A DNA stretch of 25,468 nt from Clostridia bacterium (GTDB taxonomy: Bacteria > Bacillota_A > Clostridia > Oscillospirales > QAKW01), in contig JAFQKO010000152.1 of assembly GCA_017396865.1 (NCBI GenBank), positions 1 to 25,468 on the forward strand. Direction: 5' to 3'. This document shows positions 8,369-15,726 of the stretch, piece after piece. A program made the position numbers and the translations under genes. The notes under the pieces are model-generated. The model did not search any database. It saw only the letters and a list, made by a program, of their open reading frames with translations, and was not told where the DNA came from. The first letter of the stretch is position 1; every line of letters begins with the position of its first letter.

Positions 8369-8372
8369 CGCC

Positions 8373-9854
8373 ATGAATTTTCAAATTATATTTTACATCA
8401 TCGGCTACGTAATGAAAATAGAGGGCATCCTGATGGCCTTTCCCTTTGTTACGGGCCTGATCTATCGAGAAAAGGCGGCGTGGACCTATTTGATCTGCGG
8501 CGCAGCCATCGCCCTTTGCGGCATCCTGATCACCCTCAAAAAACCAAAAAATCAAACCTTCTATGCCAAGGAGGGCTTCACCTCCGTTGCGCTGAGTTGG
8601 ATAGCTCTGAGCTTATTCGGCTGCATTCCCTTCGTCGTCTGCGGAGACATTCCTCAGTTTGTGGATGCATTCTTTGAAACCGTATCCGGCTTCACCACCA
8701 CCGGCGCCTCCATCCTGACCAACGTAGAGGCCCTCTCCAAGGCCTCGCTCCTTTGGCGCAGCTTCTCCCATTGGATCGGCGGCATGGGCGTTCTGGTATT
8801 CATCCTTTCGGTCTTGCCGCTGACGGGCGGCTCCACCATGCACCTGATGCGAGCAGAAAGCCCCGGGCCGCAGGTGGATAAAATCGTGCCCCGCATCCGC
8901 GATACCTCGATCATCCTTTACGTTATCTACACCGTGATAACCATTGCGGAAATAATCCTTTTGGTTTGCTTCAAAATGCCGCTCTTCGATGCCATCACCC
9001 TCTCCTTCGGCTCGGCCGGTACGGGCGGCTTTGTGGTGCGCAGCAGCGGCTTTGCGGACTATCCCGCAGCCTGCCAATACATTATCGCCATCTTTGTGAT
9101 TTTATTCGGCGTTAACTTTAACGTCTACTTCCTGCTGATCCGTCGGCATTTCAGGCAAGCGCTCAAGCATGAAGAGGCACGCTGGTTCGGCATCATCATC
9201 ACCGCCTCTACCCTGCTGATCTTCATCAACACCCTAAACGTTTACGCCACCGCCGAGGAAGCCTTCCGCCATGCCTTCTTCCAGGTGGGCAGCATCATCA
9301 CCACCACCGGCTATGCCACGACCGATTTCAACGCCCTCTACCCTGCGCTTTCGCAAGGGATCCTGGTTTTGCTGATGTTCTTCGGCGCCTGCGCGGGCAG
9401 TACCGGCGGCGGTATCAAGATCTCCCGCATTGTGATTATGGTGAAATCCGCCTTCAACGAGATTGCCCACATCATCCATCCACGCACCGTCAAAAAGATC
9501 CGCATGGAGGGAAAGGTGGTGGAAAGCGGAACGCTCCGCTCTATCAACACGTTTTTGATCGCCTACGCCATCATCTTCGTTGGCTCGATGTTAGTCGTTT
9601 CGTTGGACGGTTTCGATTTTACAACGAATTTTACGGGCGTTACCGCCACCATCAACAACATCGGCCCCGGCCTTGGAAAGGTTGGCCCGATGGGAAACTT
9701 CAGCGAATATTCCATCCTGTCCAAGCTGGCATTCAGCTTCAATATGCTGGCAGGCAGATTAGAGATCTTCCCCATGCTGGTATTGCTCTCCCCTGAAATC
9801 TGGGCCAGCCCCTTTAAAGCAAGAAGACGCAAAAAAAGATTAAAGAGCAACTAA
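8373..9854 (+). CDS. trkH: Trk potassium uptake channel subunit TrkH
   Basis: The 493-residue membrane protein is the K+-conducting partner of TrkA. The four pore loops that build the selectivity filter are visible: SGFTTTGAS (about 105), GSAGTGGFV (about 212), TTTGYATTDF (about 311) and NIGPGLGKVG (about 430). The start at 8373 gives the expected N-terminal helix, though no strong ribosome site precedes it. Translation is probably coupled to trkA, whose stop is four bases upstream. A second ATG at 8412 would cut into the first helix. The C-terminus ends in a basic RRRKKRLK tail facing the cytoplasm. Confidence 0.95.
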   Translation: MNFQIIFYIIGYVMKIEGILMAFPFVTGLIYREKAAWTYLICGAAIALCGILITLKKPKNQTFYAKEGFTSVALSWIALSLFGCIPFVVCGDIPQFVDAFFETVSGFTTTGASILTNVEALSKASLLWRSFSHWIGGMGVLVFILSVLPLTGGSTMHLMRAESPGPQVDKIVPRIRDTSIILYVIYTVITIAEIILLVCFKMPLFDAITLSFGSAGTGGFVVRSSGFADYPAACQYIIAIFVILFGVNFNVYFLLIRRHFRQALKHEEARWFGIIITASTLLIFINTLNVYATAEEAFRHAFFQVGSIITTTGYATTDFNALYPALSQGILVLLMFFGACAGSTGGGIKISRIVIMVKSAFNEIAHIIHPRTVKKIRMEGKVVESGTLRSINTFLIAYAIIFVGSMLVVSLDGFDFTTNFTGVTATINNIGPGLGKVGPMGNFSEYSILSKLAFSFNMLAGRLEIFPMLVLLSPEIWASPFKARRRKKRLKSN

Positions 9855-9856
9855 AA

Positions 9857-9894
9857 AATCCTGCAGTGCGAAATCCGCACTGCAGGATTCTTTT
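9857..9894. terminator. Bidirectional terminator between trkH and the OadB/small-subunit operon
   Basis: The perfect 14-bp stem AATCCTGCAGTGCG (9857-9870) with 9876-9889 has a 5-base loop, A-rich on the left and CTTTTATTT on the right. It serves both converging transcripts. Confidence 0.92.
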
Positions 9895-10117
9895 ATTTAT
9901 CCTTTTTAGAAAACAGCTTATTGACCAGCAAAGTTGAACCGATGATTACGCCGATCAGGATAAAGATCACCAGCATACCGATCCCCATTTCGTCGAGCAT
10001 ACTAACAAAGCGCATGGGAATAAAATCAAGGCTCTCAGTTGCTTTTTCAGCTGTATTCTTAACCGCCTCTTGAACCGGCTCTTTTGCGGCCGCAAGGGCA
10101 AAAAGTTGATTCATCAT
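9893..10117 (-). CDS. Small single-helix membrane protein, OadG-related
   Basis: The protein has 74 residues. GGAGG lies nine bases before paired ATG codons at 10117 and 10114. An N-terminal part of about 45 residues (Ala/Glu/Lys-rich) is followed by one membrane helix (MLVIFILIGVIIGSTLLV, about 48-65) and a basic end, KLFSKKDK. It starts 15 bases after the beta-subunit gene, and terminator 9857-9889 follows directly. Position and size match the small gamma (OadG-type) subunit of Na+-translocating decarboxylases, which holds the complex together. Classical gamma subunits have the helix at the very N-terminus and a soluble tail after it. Here the order is reversed, so the assignment rests mainly on context. 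Confidence 0.7.
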   Translation of the reverse strand: MMNQLFALAAAKEPVQEAVKNTAEKATESLDFIPMRFVSMLDEMGIGMLVIFILIGVIIGSTLLVNKLFSKKDK

Positions 10118-10132
10118 AACAAAAGCCCTCCT

Positions 10133-11233
10133 TTAAGAAAACAGATTCAGAATGATGCCGCCTGCGATAACCGAGGCGATCTGACCCGAAACGTTAACAC
10201 CGATGGAATGCATCAGCAGGAAGTTCTGAGGATCCTCCTGCAGACCCATCTTATGCACGATACGGCCGGACATAGGGAACGCCGAAATGCCGGCTGCACC
10301 GATCATGGGATTGATCTTCTTTTTGCTGAACACGTTGATCAGCTTAGCAAACAGCACGCCGCCTGCAGTATCCACGATAAAGGCGATCAGGCCGAGGCCC
10401 ATGATCAGTAAGGTATCGGGCTTCAGGAATTTCTCGGCAGTCATATTGAAAGCAACGGAGATGCCGAGGAAGATGGTGATCAAATTAGCCAGCACCTTCT
10501 GAGCGGTTTCGGAAAGGGAATCCAAAACACCGCACTCACGAATGAGGTTACCGAACATCAAGAAGCCGATCAGTGCGGTTGCCTGCGGGATAATGGCGGA
10601 AACCACGATGGTGATGATGATGGGGAACAGAATACGGGTAGTCTTGGAAACGCTCTTTTGCTCATAAGGCATCCGAATGAGGCGTTCCTTCTTGGTGGTC
10701 AGCGCACGGATGATCGGCGGCTGAATGATGGGCACCAACGCCATATAGGAATAGGCGGCAACGGTGATGGCGCCAACGTAACCTGAACCGAGAGTATTGG
10801 CAACGGCGATGGATGTGGGGCCATCGGCAGCACCGATGATAGCAATGGAAGCAGCATCCCTATCGCCAAAGAACATTGCGGCCATTGAAAGGGTGAAGAA
10901 GATACCGAACTGCGCCGCCGCGCCGAACAGCATCAGCTTCGGATTGGTGAGCAATGGGCCGAAATCGATCATCGCGCCGATACCGATGAACAGCAGCAAC
11001 GGGAACAGCTCATTGGCGATACCTGCATGGTACAGCTCGTTGATCGGGCCGACCAACGCATCCGAAAACGGGATATTGACCAAGATCGCGCCGAAGCCCA
11101 TCGGCAGCAGCAGGGTCGGTTCCATTTCTTTTTTGATGGCGAGGAAGATCAGAAGGCAACCGATAAGGATCATCACACCGTTTTGCCAAGTGAATTCCGC
11201 CAGATTTTTCCACAGAATTTCAAACTTATCCAT
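10133..11233 (-). CDS. Sodium ion-translocating decarboxylase beta-subunit family protein (OadB-like)
   Basis: The 366-residue integral membrane protein has a GGAGAAAAAAC ribosome site. Family hallmarks are present: GIGAMIDFGPLL (about 84), the re-entrant ASIAIIGAADGPTSI with the Na+-site aspartate (about 127-141), IQPPIIRAL (about 170) and the C-terminal GAAGISAFPMSGRIV (about 318). In oxaloacetate, methylmalonyl-CoA and glutaconyl-CoA decarboxylases this subunit moves Na+ outward, driven by decarboxylation of carboxybiotin. The surroundings are unusual. No carboxyltransferase (alpha) or biotin-carrier gene is present. The two-gene unit is closed by terminators and preceded by its own promoter and an apparent Mn2+ riboswitch. 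It may serve an alpha subunit encoded elsewhere, or it may work as a cation transporter without decarboxylase partners. Confidence 0.9.
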   Translation of the reverse strand: MDKFEILWKNLAEFTWQNGVMILIGCLLIFLAIKKEMEPTLLLPMGFGAILVNIPFSDALVGPINELYHAGIANELFPLLLFIGIGAMIDFGPLLTNPKLMLFGAAAQFGIFFTLSMAAMFFGDRDAASIAIIGAADGPTSIAVANTLGSGYVGAITVAAYSYMALVPIIQPPIIRALTTKKERLIRMPYEQKSVSKTTRILFPIIITIVVSAIIPQATALIGFLMFGNLIRECGVLDSLSETAQKVLANLITIFLGISVAFNMTAEKFLKPDTLLIMGLGLIAFIVDTAGGVLFAKLINVFSKKKINPMIGAAGISAFPMSGRIVHKMGLQEDPQNFLLMHSIGVNVSGQIASVIAGGIILNLFS

Positions 11234-11256
11234 GTTTTTTCTCCTTTTAGTATTTT

Positions 11257-11300
11257 AAAAAAAAGACTTTTATTGCGGCGAATACCGCAATAAAAGTCTT
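11257..11300 (-). terminator. Riboswitch terminator upstream of the OadB-like gene
   Basis: The perfect 16-bp stem AAGACTTTTATTGCGG has a 6-base loop. On the minus strand it is followed by a run of U (A-run at 11257-11262). Its first strand contains the aptamer's closing-stem partner (11287-11296), so terminator and folded aptamer exclude each other. It also ends any read-through from ddh. Confidence 0.9.
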
Positions 11301-11386
11301 GCTTTTTAAAGAATCGGCGGGCTCGCATTGAGCCGTACTGACGCCGAAGCTACAACGAAGCGTTGCAAGCTACTCCCTGATATTGC
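11287..11386 (-). promoter_or_regulatory. yybP-ykoY family (Mn2+) riboswitch aptamer
   Basis: Read on the minus strand, the leader shows the layout of this aptamer. P1 pairs GCAATATCAG (11386-11377) with CTTTTATTGC (11296-11287), with two mismatches. The first conserved loop is GGGAGTAGC (11377-11369). There is a short hairpin CAACG-CTT-CGTTG (11365-11353). A second arm has CGGCG/CGCCG enclosing an asymmetric loop CGTCAGTACGG (11343-11333) and a GGCTC/GAGCC hairpin. The second conserved loop is AGCAAGACTT (11303-11294). The two signature loops and the GUCAnnnCG internal loop match the structurally known Lactococcus aptamer as I remember it. Forming P1 would disrupt the terminator, so ligand should turn expression ON. 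A different metal ligand, including Na+, cannot be excluded by eye. Confidence 0.82.
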
Positions 11387-11392
11387 CTTATT

Positions 11393-11421
11393 AGGATACC
11401 ACAATCTCCCTAAAAAATCAA
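11393..11421 (-). promoter_or_regulatory. Promoter of the riboswitch/OadB-like operon
   Basis: On the minus strand, TTGATT (11421-11416), a 17-base spacer and TATCCT (11398-11393). It lies between the ddh stop and the aptamer, so transcription would start a few bases before P1. Confidence 0.7.
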
Positions 11422-11428
11422 GCCTTTC

Positions 11429-12412
11429 TTACAGGAGTTTTTTGCGCAGCTCCTCAGCACTTTCGGGGTGGAGCAATATAGGCGGCACATCCAGCACCGT
11501 TTTGCAGCCCTTCTCCCCTGCCTTACTCATCCGATAGGCAGCGCGGGCGAAGGCCACCAGCACGCTGGAGGTGAACTCGGGGTTGGAATCCAGCCGCAGG
11601 CTATATTCGATCAGGTGGCTGTTTTCATCATTCCAACCGGTGGTACCGCTACGGAACACCTTTCCGCCGTGAGGAATGCCCTTATGATCCCGATCCAGCT
11701 CCTCTTGGGAGATGAACTCCACGGTGGTGTCATAGTCGGCAAAGTAATTGGGCATGGTTACGATCTCTCGGCGAATCTTCTCGAGATCCGCACCGTCCTT
11801 GGCCACCACATAGCAAAGGCGGGTATGCTTATCGCGCACCGTCAGCTCGGGATTCTCACCGTTGCGCACCCGCTCCAGCGCCGCCTCCACGGGGATGGTA
11901 TATTGGCGGGCATCCTGCACGCCTTCGATGCGGCGAATGGCATCGGAATGGCCTTGGCTGACGCCCTTACCCCAGAAGGTATAGTCGGCACCGTTCGGCA
12001 GAATTGCCTGTCCATACAGCCGATTGAGGGAGAACATACCCGGATCCCAGCCCACCGAGATCACCGCAACCTTGCCGCTTTTGGCGCAGGCAGCGTCCAC
12101 CGCCGCAAAATGCGCGGGGATCTTGGCATGGGTATCAAAGCTATCGATAACGTTGAAATATTCCGCCATGGCAGGGGTCTGCTCCGGCAGATCGGTGGCG
12201 CTGCCGCCGCAAAGGATCATAACGTCGATCTGATCCTTCATCTTTGCGGCATCGTCCATATGATAAACGGGCGCTCCGCTGACGGTTTTAATACTATCGG
12301 GACTGCGGCGGGTGAAAACGCCCACCAGCTCCATATCCTCAGCGGCGCAAACGGCGCACTCCGAGCCACGTCCCAAATTGCCGTAGCCGGCAATACCGAT
12401 TCTGATTTTCAC
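11429..12412 (-). CDS. ddh: meso-Diaminopimelate D-dehydrogenase
   Basis: The protein has 327 residues. It makes meso-2,6-diaminopimelate in one step from tetrahydrodipicolinate, ammonia and NADPH (EC 1.4.1.16), supplying lysine and peptidoglycan. The N-terminal nucleotide-binding turn is GIAGYGNLGRG (6-16), with VFTRRSP for the NADPH phosphate. Further family marks are DSFDTH, SVGWDPGMFSLNRLY, FWGKGVSQGHSDAIRRI and the FRSGTTGWN region. The length is normal for the family. The start is GTG at 12412, placed directly after the TAA stop of the upstream glycosyltransferase (zero-base gap), with GAAGGA eight to ten bases upstream inside that gene. The two are therefore translationally linked. Confidence 0.95.
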   Translation of the reverse strand: MKIRIGIAGYGNLGRGSECAVCAAEDMELVGVFTRRSPDSIKTVSGAPVYHMDDAAKMKDQIDVMILCGGSATDLPEQTPAMAEYFNVIDSFDTHAKIPAHFAAVDAACAKSGKVAVISVGWDPGMFSLNRLYGQAILPNGADYTFWGKGVSQGHSDAIRRIEGVQDARQYTIPVEAALERVRNGENPELTVRDKHTRLCYVVAKDGADLEKIRREIVTMPNYFADYDTTVEFISQEELDRDHKGIPHGGKVFRSGTTGWNDENSHLIEYSLRLDSNPEFTSSVLVAFARAAYRMSKAGEKGCKTVLDVPPILLHPESAEELRKKLL

Positions 12413-13543
12413 TTAAGATTCCTTCTTTCTTTTGTTCACTTGGGATTCATATAACGCTTCCACCTGCGCGGTCATGGCGCGGGCGGTAAACTTCTCCTGA
12501 TATTCCTTGCGGGTGCCTTCGACTAATTTTGCATACAACCCCTTCTCCTCCATCACCCGCGCAATGGCATCGGCCATCGCCTGCGGATCCTTTTGAGGAA
12601 CCACCAAGCCGTTGACCCCATCGGTGATCATATAGGGGTTGCCACCAAAATCGGTGACCACCGAGGGCTTGCCGAGGCTCATCCCCTCTGCCAACGCAAT
12701 GGAGGAGGCTTCGGTTCCGTAAGAGCAATTCAAGCTTAAGTCGCTGATATTCACATAGGAGGCTACGTCGGTAACAAAGCCGGTGAACAGCACCGTATCC
12801 TCCAGCCCCAGCTCCTTGGCCTGCTGCTCCAGATCGGCACGGCAACTGCCGTCGCCCATCAAAATCAAGCGGATTTTCTTCCCCTGCTCCTTCAGCAGCT
12901 TAGCAGTTTCCAGCAGATAGGAATGGCCCTTATAGATCTCCATCCGCGCGGAGATCAGCCCCACAAACTCATCCTCCGCGATCCCGAGCTTTTGGCGAAA
13001 ATCTCGCTTTTCGACATCGGAAAGCATCGGCAAGGGCTCCACACCGTTGATAATAACGGTGATCTTCTTGGGATTAACACCGGTATCGGTGAGGTTATCC
13101 TTGGCTGCATGGGCCACAGCGATCACCGCGGTGGCAAGGGTATTATTGACCAGTCCGTTGATCTGCTTACCGGGAAAGGTGGTTGCTTTTTTCGGCATAT
13201 CAAACACGCAATGGCGGGTATAGATTCGACTTTTCACGCCGCACAGATAGGCGGCAACCTTTCCTGCCAATGAAGAATGGGTATGCACGATATCAGGCTT
13301 TTCGGCGCGGATGATGCGTTTATATTCCTTCACCGCACCCTTTTCCCAGGTTTTATCATGGCCCTTTTCGGTTTCGATCACCCGATAGCCCTGCTCCTCA
13401 ATTAACGGAACCAGCGCACTGCCGGAGGGCGCCGCCACCACCACCTCAAACCGCTCCCGATCGAAGCAGCGAAGCAGCTGGATCAGCACTCTGCCCGCAC
13501 CGCCCAGCGTGGCGTCGGTCATAATATGAAGTACCTTGATCAT
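12413..13543 (-). CDS. GT4-family glycosyltransferase
   Basis: The 376-residue cytoplasmic or membrane-associated enzyme has two Rossmann-like domains (GT-B fold). The start at 13543 follows GGAGGTAA. N-terminal marks are the glycine-rich TLGGAGRVL (about 12-20) and DIVHTHSSLAG (about 85-95). C-terminal marks are VINGVEP, SARMEIYKGH, LMGDGS, FTGFV and the E-x7-E motif around EASSIALAEG, which binds the sugar nucleotide. Such enzymes build capsule, exopolysaccharide or glycolipids; donor and acceptor are not evident. It heads a two-gene unit with ddh, which hints at a link to cell-envelope synthesis. Confidence 0.88.
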   Translation of the reverse strand: MIKVLHIMTDATLGGAGRVLIQLLRCFDRERFEVVVAAPSGSALVPLIEEQGYRVIETEKGHDKTWEKGAVKEYKRIIRAEKPDIVHTHSSLAGKVAAYLCGVKSRIYTRHCVFDMPKKATTFPGKQINGLVNNTLATAVIAVAHAAKDNLTDTGVNPKKITVIINGVEPLPMLSDVEKRDFRQKLGIAEDEFVGLISARMEIYKGHSYLLETAKLLKEQGKKIRLILMGDGSCRADLEQQAKELGLEDTVLFTGFVTDVASYVNISDLSLNCSYGTEASSIALAEGMSLGKPSVVTDFGGNPYMITDGVNGLVVPQKDPQAMADAIARVMEEKGLYAKLVEGTRKEYQEKFTARAMTAQVEALYESQVNKRKKES

Positions 13544-13574
13544 AGCATTACCTCCAGCGGTATAATACCTTATT

Positions 13575-13603
13575 ATTATAGCCGCAAAAATGCGGTTTGT
13601 AAA
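13575..13603 (-). promoter_or_regulatory. Promoter of the GT4-ddh operon
   Basis: On the minus strand, TTTACA (13603-13598), a 17-base spacer and TATAAT (13580-13575). The spacer holds a perfect inverted repeat, CCGCA-AAAA-TGCGG (13582-13595), which could be an operator. Confidence 0.75.
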
Positions 13604-13633
13604 GAAAAAAATGAGCAGCGCTGCTGCTCATTT
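13604..13633 (-). terminator. Terminator of degV
   Basis: The 11-bp perfect stem AAATGAGCAGC with a 3-base loop (13609-13633) is followed on the minus strand by a U-run. It begins four bases after the degV stop. Confidence 0.88.
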
Positions 13634-13636
13634 TGC

Positions 13637-14524
13637 TTATTCTCTCTCGTCGCCCCAGAAGAAGAGCGCAACGGTACCCGGGCCGGTATGGCTGCCGATG
13701 GTGGTGCCGATGCTGTAAATTTCAACCGGTGCCTTGAGGTTGGGGAACTGCGCCTCCACCAGATCGGCAACGGCGCGGGCATCCTCCTCCACGGCGGAAT
13801 GGCACATAAAGCAACGGCCGCTGTAGTCGGTGCCGTTTTCGGCATGAGCCTTCATTTCCTCGACCATGGCCTTGATAACGGCATTCTTACCGCGCAGCTT
13901 TTTGCGGGGGATCAGCTTGCCGTTTGCATCTACGTTCAACAAGGGGCAGATATTCAGCACGGTGCCGAACCAGCCCGAAACCTTGGACACACGGCCGCCC
14001 TTTACGAAGAAGGTAAGGTCGGTGGTAAAGAACCAATGGTGCACCTTATTCTTATTAGCCTCCGCCCAAGCGTAAACCTCATCGATGGAGGCGCCCTGCT
14101 CACGCATCTCGGCGAGGGTTACGGTCAAAAGACCGAAGCCGGAAGCGGCCGCCAAAGAGTCCACCAGATAAAACTTCTGATCGGGAAACTCGGCCCGCAC
14201 CGTTTCGGCGGCGATCCGCGCAGAATTATATGCACCCGAAATGCCGGAGGAGAGGGTCAGGTGCAATACGTCCTTGCCGCTTTGCAGCAGAGAGCGGAAA
14301 TAGCCTTCGTAGTCCTCCACGTTAGGCTGAGAGGTTCGGGTATCGGCACCATTGGCCATTTTTTTATAAAACTCATCAAAGGAGACGGTTTGACCCAGAT
14401 CGTCGGGATACTGAACTCCATCCAACTCATAGTGGAAGCAGTTATAGCGAATATCATATTCCGCAAACTTTTCAATAGAGAGATCGGCAGTGGAGCAACA
14501 GCTGATAATATAATTATGTCCCAT
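13637..14524 (-). CDS. DegV family fatty-acid-binding protein
   Basis: The protein has 295 residues. It starts after a GGAGG site and is monocistronic, with its own promoter and terminator. DegV (FakB-like) proteins bind a single fatty acid and, in Firmicutes, present it to the kinase FakA for phosphorylation and entry into phospholipid synthesis. Visible marks are SCCSTADLS near the N-terminus, TSQPNVEDY (about 64-72), LSSGISGAYNSA (about 91-102), DSLAAASGFG (about 121-130), FFVKGGRVSK and the C-terminal IGTTIGSHTGPG, which lines the lipid pocket. No fakA is in the window, so the physiological partner is inferred from the family. Confidence 0.92.
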   Translation of the reverse strand: MGHNYIISCCSTADLSIEKFAEYDIRYNCFHYELDGVQYPDDLGQTVSFDEFYKKMANGADTRTSQPNVEDYEGYFRSLLQSGKDVLHLTLSSGISGAYNSARIAAETVRAEFPDQKFYLVDSLAAASGFGLLTVTLAEMREQGASIDEVYAWAEANKNKVHHWFFTTDLTFFVKGGRVSKVSGWFGTVLNICPLLNVDANGKLIPRKKLRGKNAVIKAMVEEMKAHAENGTDYSGRCFMCHSAVEEDARAVADLVEAQFPNLKAPVEIYSIGTTIGSHTGPGTVALFFWGDERE

Positions 14525-14556
14525 AGGAAAAAACCTCCATACTAATCAATACACAT

Positions 14557-14585
14557 ATTATATAGCCGTTTTTTCCGCAGTTCAA
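14557..14585 (-). promoter_or_regulatory. Promoter of degV
   Basis: On the minus strand, TTGAAC (14585-14580), a 17-base spacer and TATAAT (14562-14557). Confidence 0.78.
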
Positions 14586-14624
14586 TCGATCTTAACGTTT
14601 TTTAATCTAATTTTAATGTTTATC

Positions 14625-14960
14625 TCATAATCCGAGGCTGACCTGCAAGCCCTTATCCACCAGCTCCATCGTTTCGGGGCTGATATGCCCCATCTTTTCC
14701 CGCAGGCGGATCTTATCCAATGTACGCACCTGCTCCAAAAGGATCATGGAGCGGCGCTGCAACCCGCAGGTTTCTTCTATATTAATATGGGTAGGCAACC
14801 GCCCCTTCTCGATCTTGCTGGTGATGGCGGCGGCAATCACCGTTGGGCTATACCGATTTCCCACGTCGTTCTGCACGATCAAAACAGGACGCAGACCGCC
14901 CTGCTCGCTCCCCACCACCGGGGAAAGATCCGCATAATAAATATCGCCGCGTTTGATCAT
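14625..14960 (-). CDS. MazF/PemK family endoribonuclease toxin, no antitoxin visible
   Basis: The protein has 111 residues. It matches the EndoA/MazF fold along its whole length: [30 protein letters not shown] with the conserved basic residue, the active-site region [14 protein letters not shown] and [10 protein letters not shown]. These toxins cut mRNA at short specific sites. The start at 14960 has GAAGGGATG upstream. A partner antitoxin gene is normally directly upstream. Here only about 100 bases separate the ATG from the upstream LUD terminator, with no plausible small reading frame of antitoxin type. Chromosomal clostridial ndoA genes often sit behind alr or other genes, so an antitoxin elsewhere is possible. 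No clear promoter is visible. Confidence 0.92.
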   Translation of the reverse strand: MIKRGDIYYADLSPVVGSEQGGLRPVLIVQNDVGNRYSPTVIAAAITSKIEKGRLPTHINIEETCGLQRRSMILLEQVRTLDKIRLREKMGHISPETMELVDKGLQVSLGL

Positions 14961-15057
14961 TGATTATCATCCCTTCTTTTCTGATGCTATTATTATCTCC
15001 ATCAGCGGATTTCTTAATACAGTTTACGGCGATTTTTTTAATCGGGTGCGAAAGAGA

Positions 15058-15094
15058 CAAAAAAGCCCCGAAACTTGCGTTTCGGGGATTTTTT
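15058..15094. terminator. Terminator after the HAD-LUD operon
   Basis: The 8-bp stem CCCCGAAA (15066-15073) with 15080-15087 has a 6-base loop, flanked by A6 on the left and T6 on the right. It therefore works on the minus strand and looks bidirectional. Confidence 0.9.
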
Positions 15095-15726
15095 CAATAG
15101 CCTAATTCTTCATTGACCAAAATCACTTTAATGCGATTCGGAATTCTTTGATGGGCGCAAACCATATAAGTACAGCAGATACGATCGGGGCTGCCGCAGC
15201 CTGCGGTCATGCCGCCCTCCAAGCCCATGCAATGCCCCTTCTCAAGGCAATAGGTTTTGCAGGAGAGCCGCTTGGTATTCTTCGGTGCCGCAACGGTTTT
15301 CAGCCGACGCACCGCTGCATCCAGATCAGGCACGATTTTATTTATACCCGCCACCACGATCACCGACTTAGGGCCGAAGCTGATGGCGGCGATACGGTTG
15401 CAGTTGCCGTCCACGTTGAACAGCTCGCCCTGCTCGGTGATGGCGTTGGCAGAGCAGAAGAACGCATCTGCCGCAAAGGTATCGCGGTAGACCTGCTGCA
15501 CCTCCTCGGGGGTAATTCCCGCACGGGCACGGTCCAAAAAGTTATAATTGCCGCTACGCAGCAGATCAACGACGCCTGCTTCCTGCAGAGTCACCGAGCC
15601 GCCGAGGCTGACGGTATCGCCTTCCTTGATCAAGCCTTTGATCAGCGGCACAACCTCCGCCCGGCTTTCAACAAAATAGGCCTCCATACGGTTTTTGCGC
15701 AAATTCTCCAGTACCTTATCAATCAT
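15094..15726 (-). CDS. LUD-domain protein (LutC/YkgG-like)
   Basis: The protein has 210 residues when started at the ATG at 15726, which overlaps the HAD gene stop by four bases (ATGA) and follows GGAGG. A longer frame to 15864 lies inside the HAD gene and is not used. The LUD domain (GDTVSLGGSVTLQEAGVV near 36-53, NAITEQGELFNVDGNCNR near 94-111, PKSVIVVAGINKIV near 119-132) is shared with lactate-utilisation proteins. Single-domain clostridial forms have no settled reaction. The C-terminal third carries seven cysteines (156, 160, 166, 177, 184, 185, 190), which could bind an iron-sulfur cluster or zinc; this is inference. No lutA or lutB is nearby. Confidence 0.85.
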   Translation of the reverse strand: MIDKVLENLRKNRMEAYFVESRAEVVPLIKGLIKEGDTVSLGGSVTLQEAGVVDLLRSGNYNFLDRARAGITPEEVQQVYRDTFAADAFFCSANAITEQGELFNVDGNCNRIAAISFGPKSVIVVAGINKIVPDLDAAVRRLKTVAAPKNTKRLSCKTYCLEKGHCMGLEGGMTAGCGSPDRICCTYMVCAHQRIPNRIKVILVNEELGY

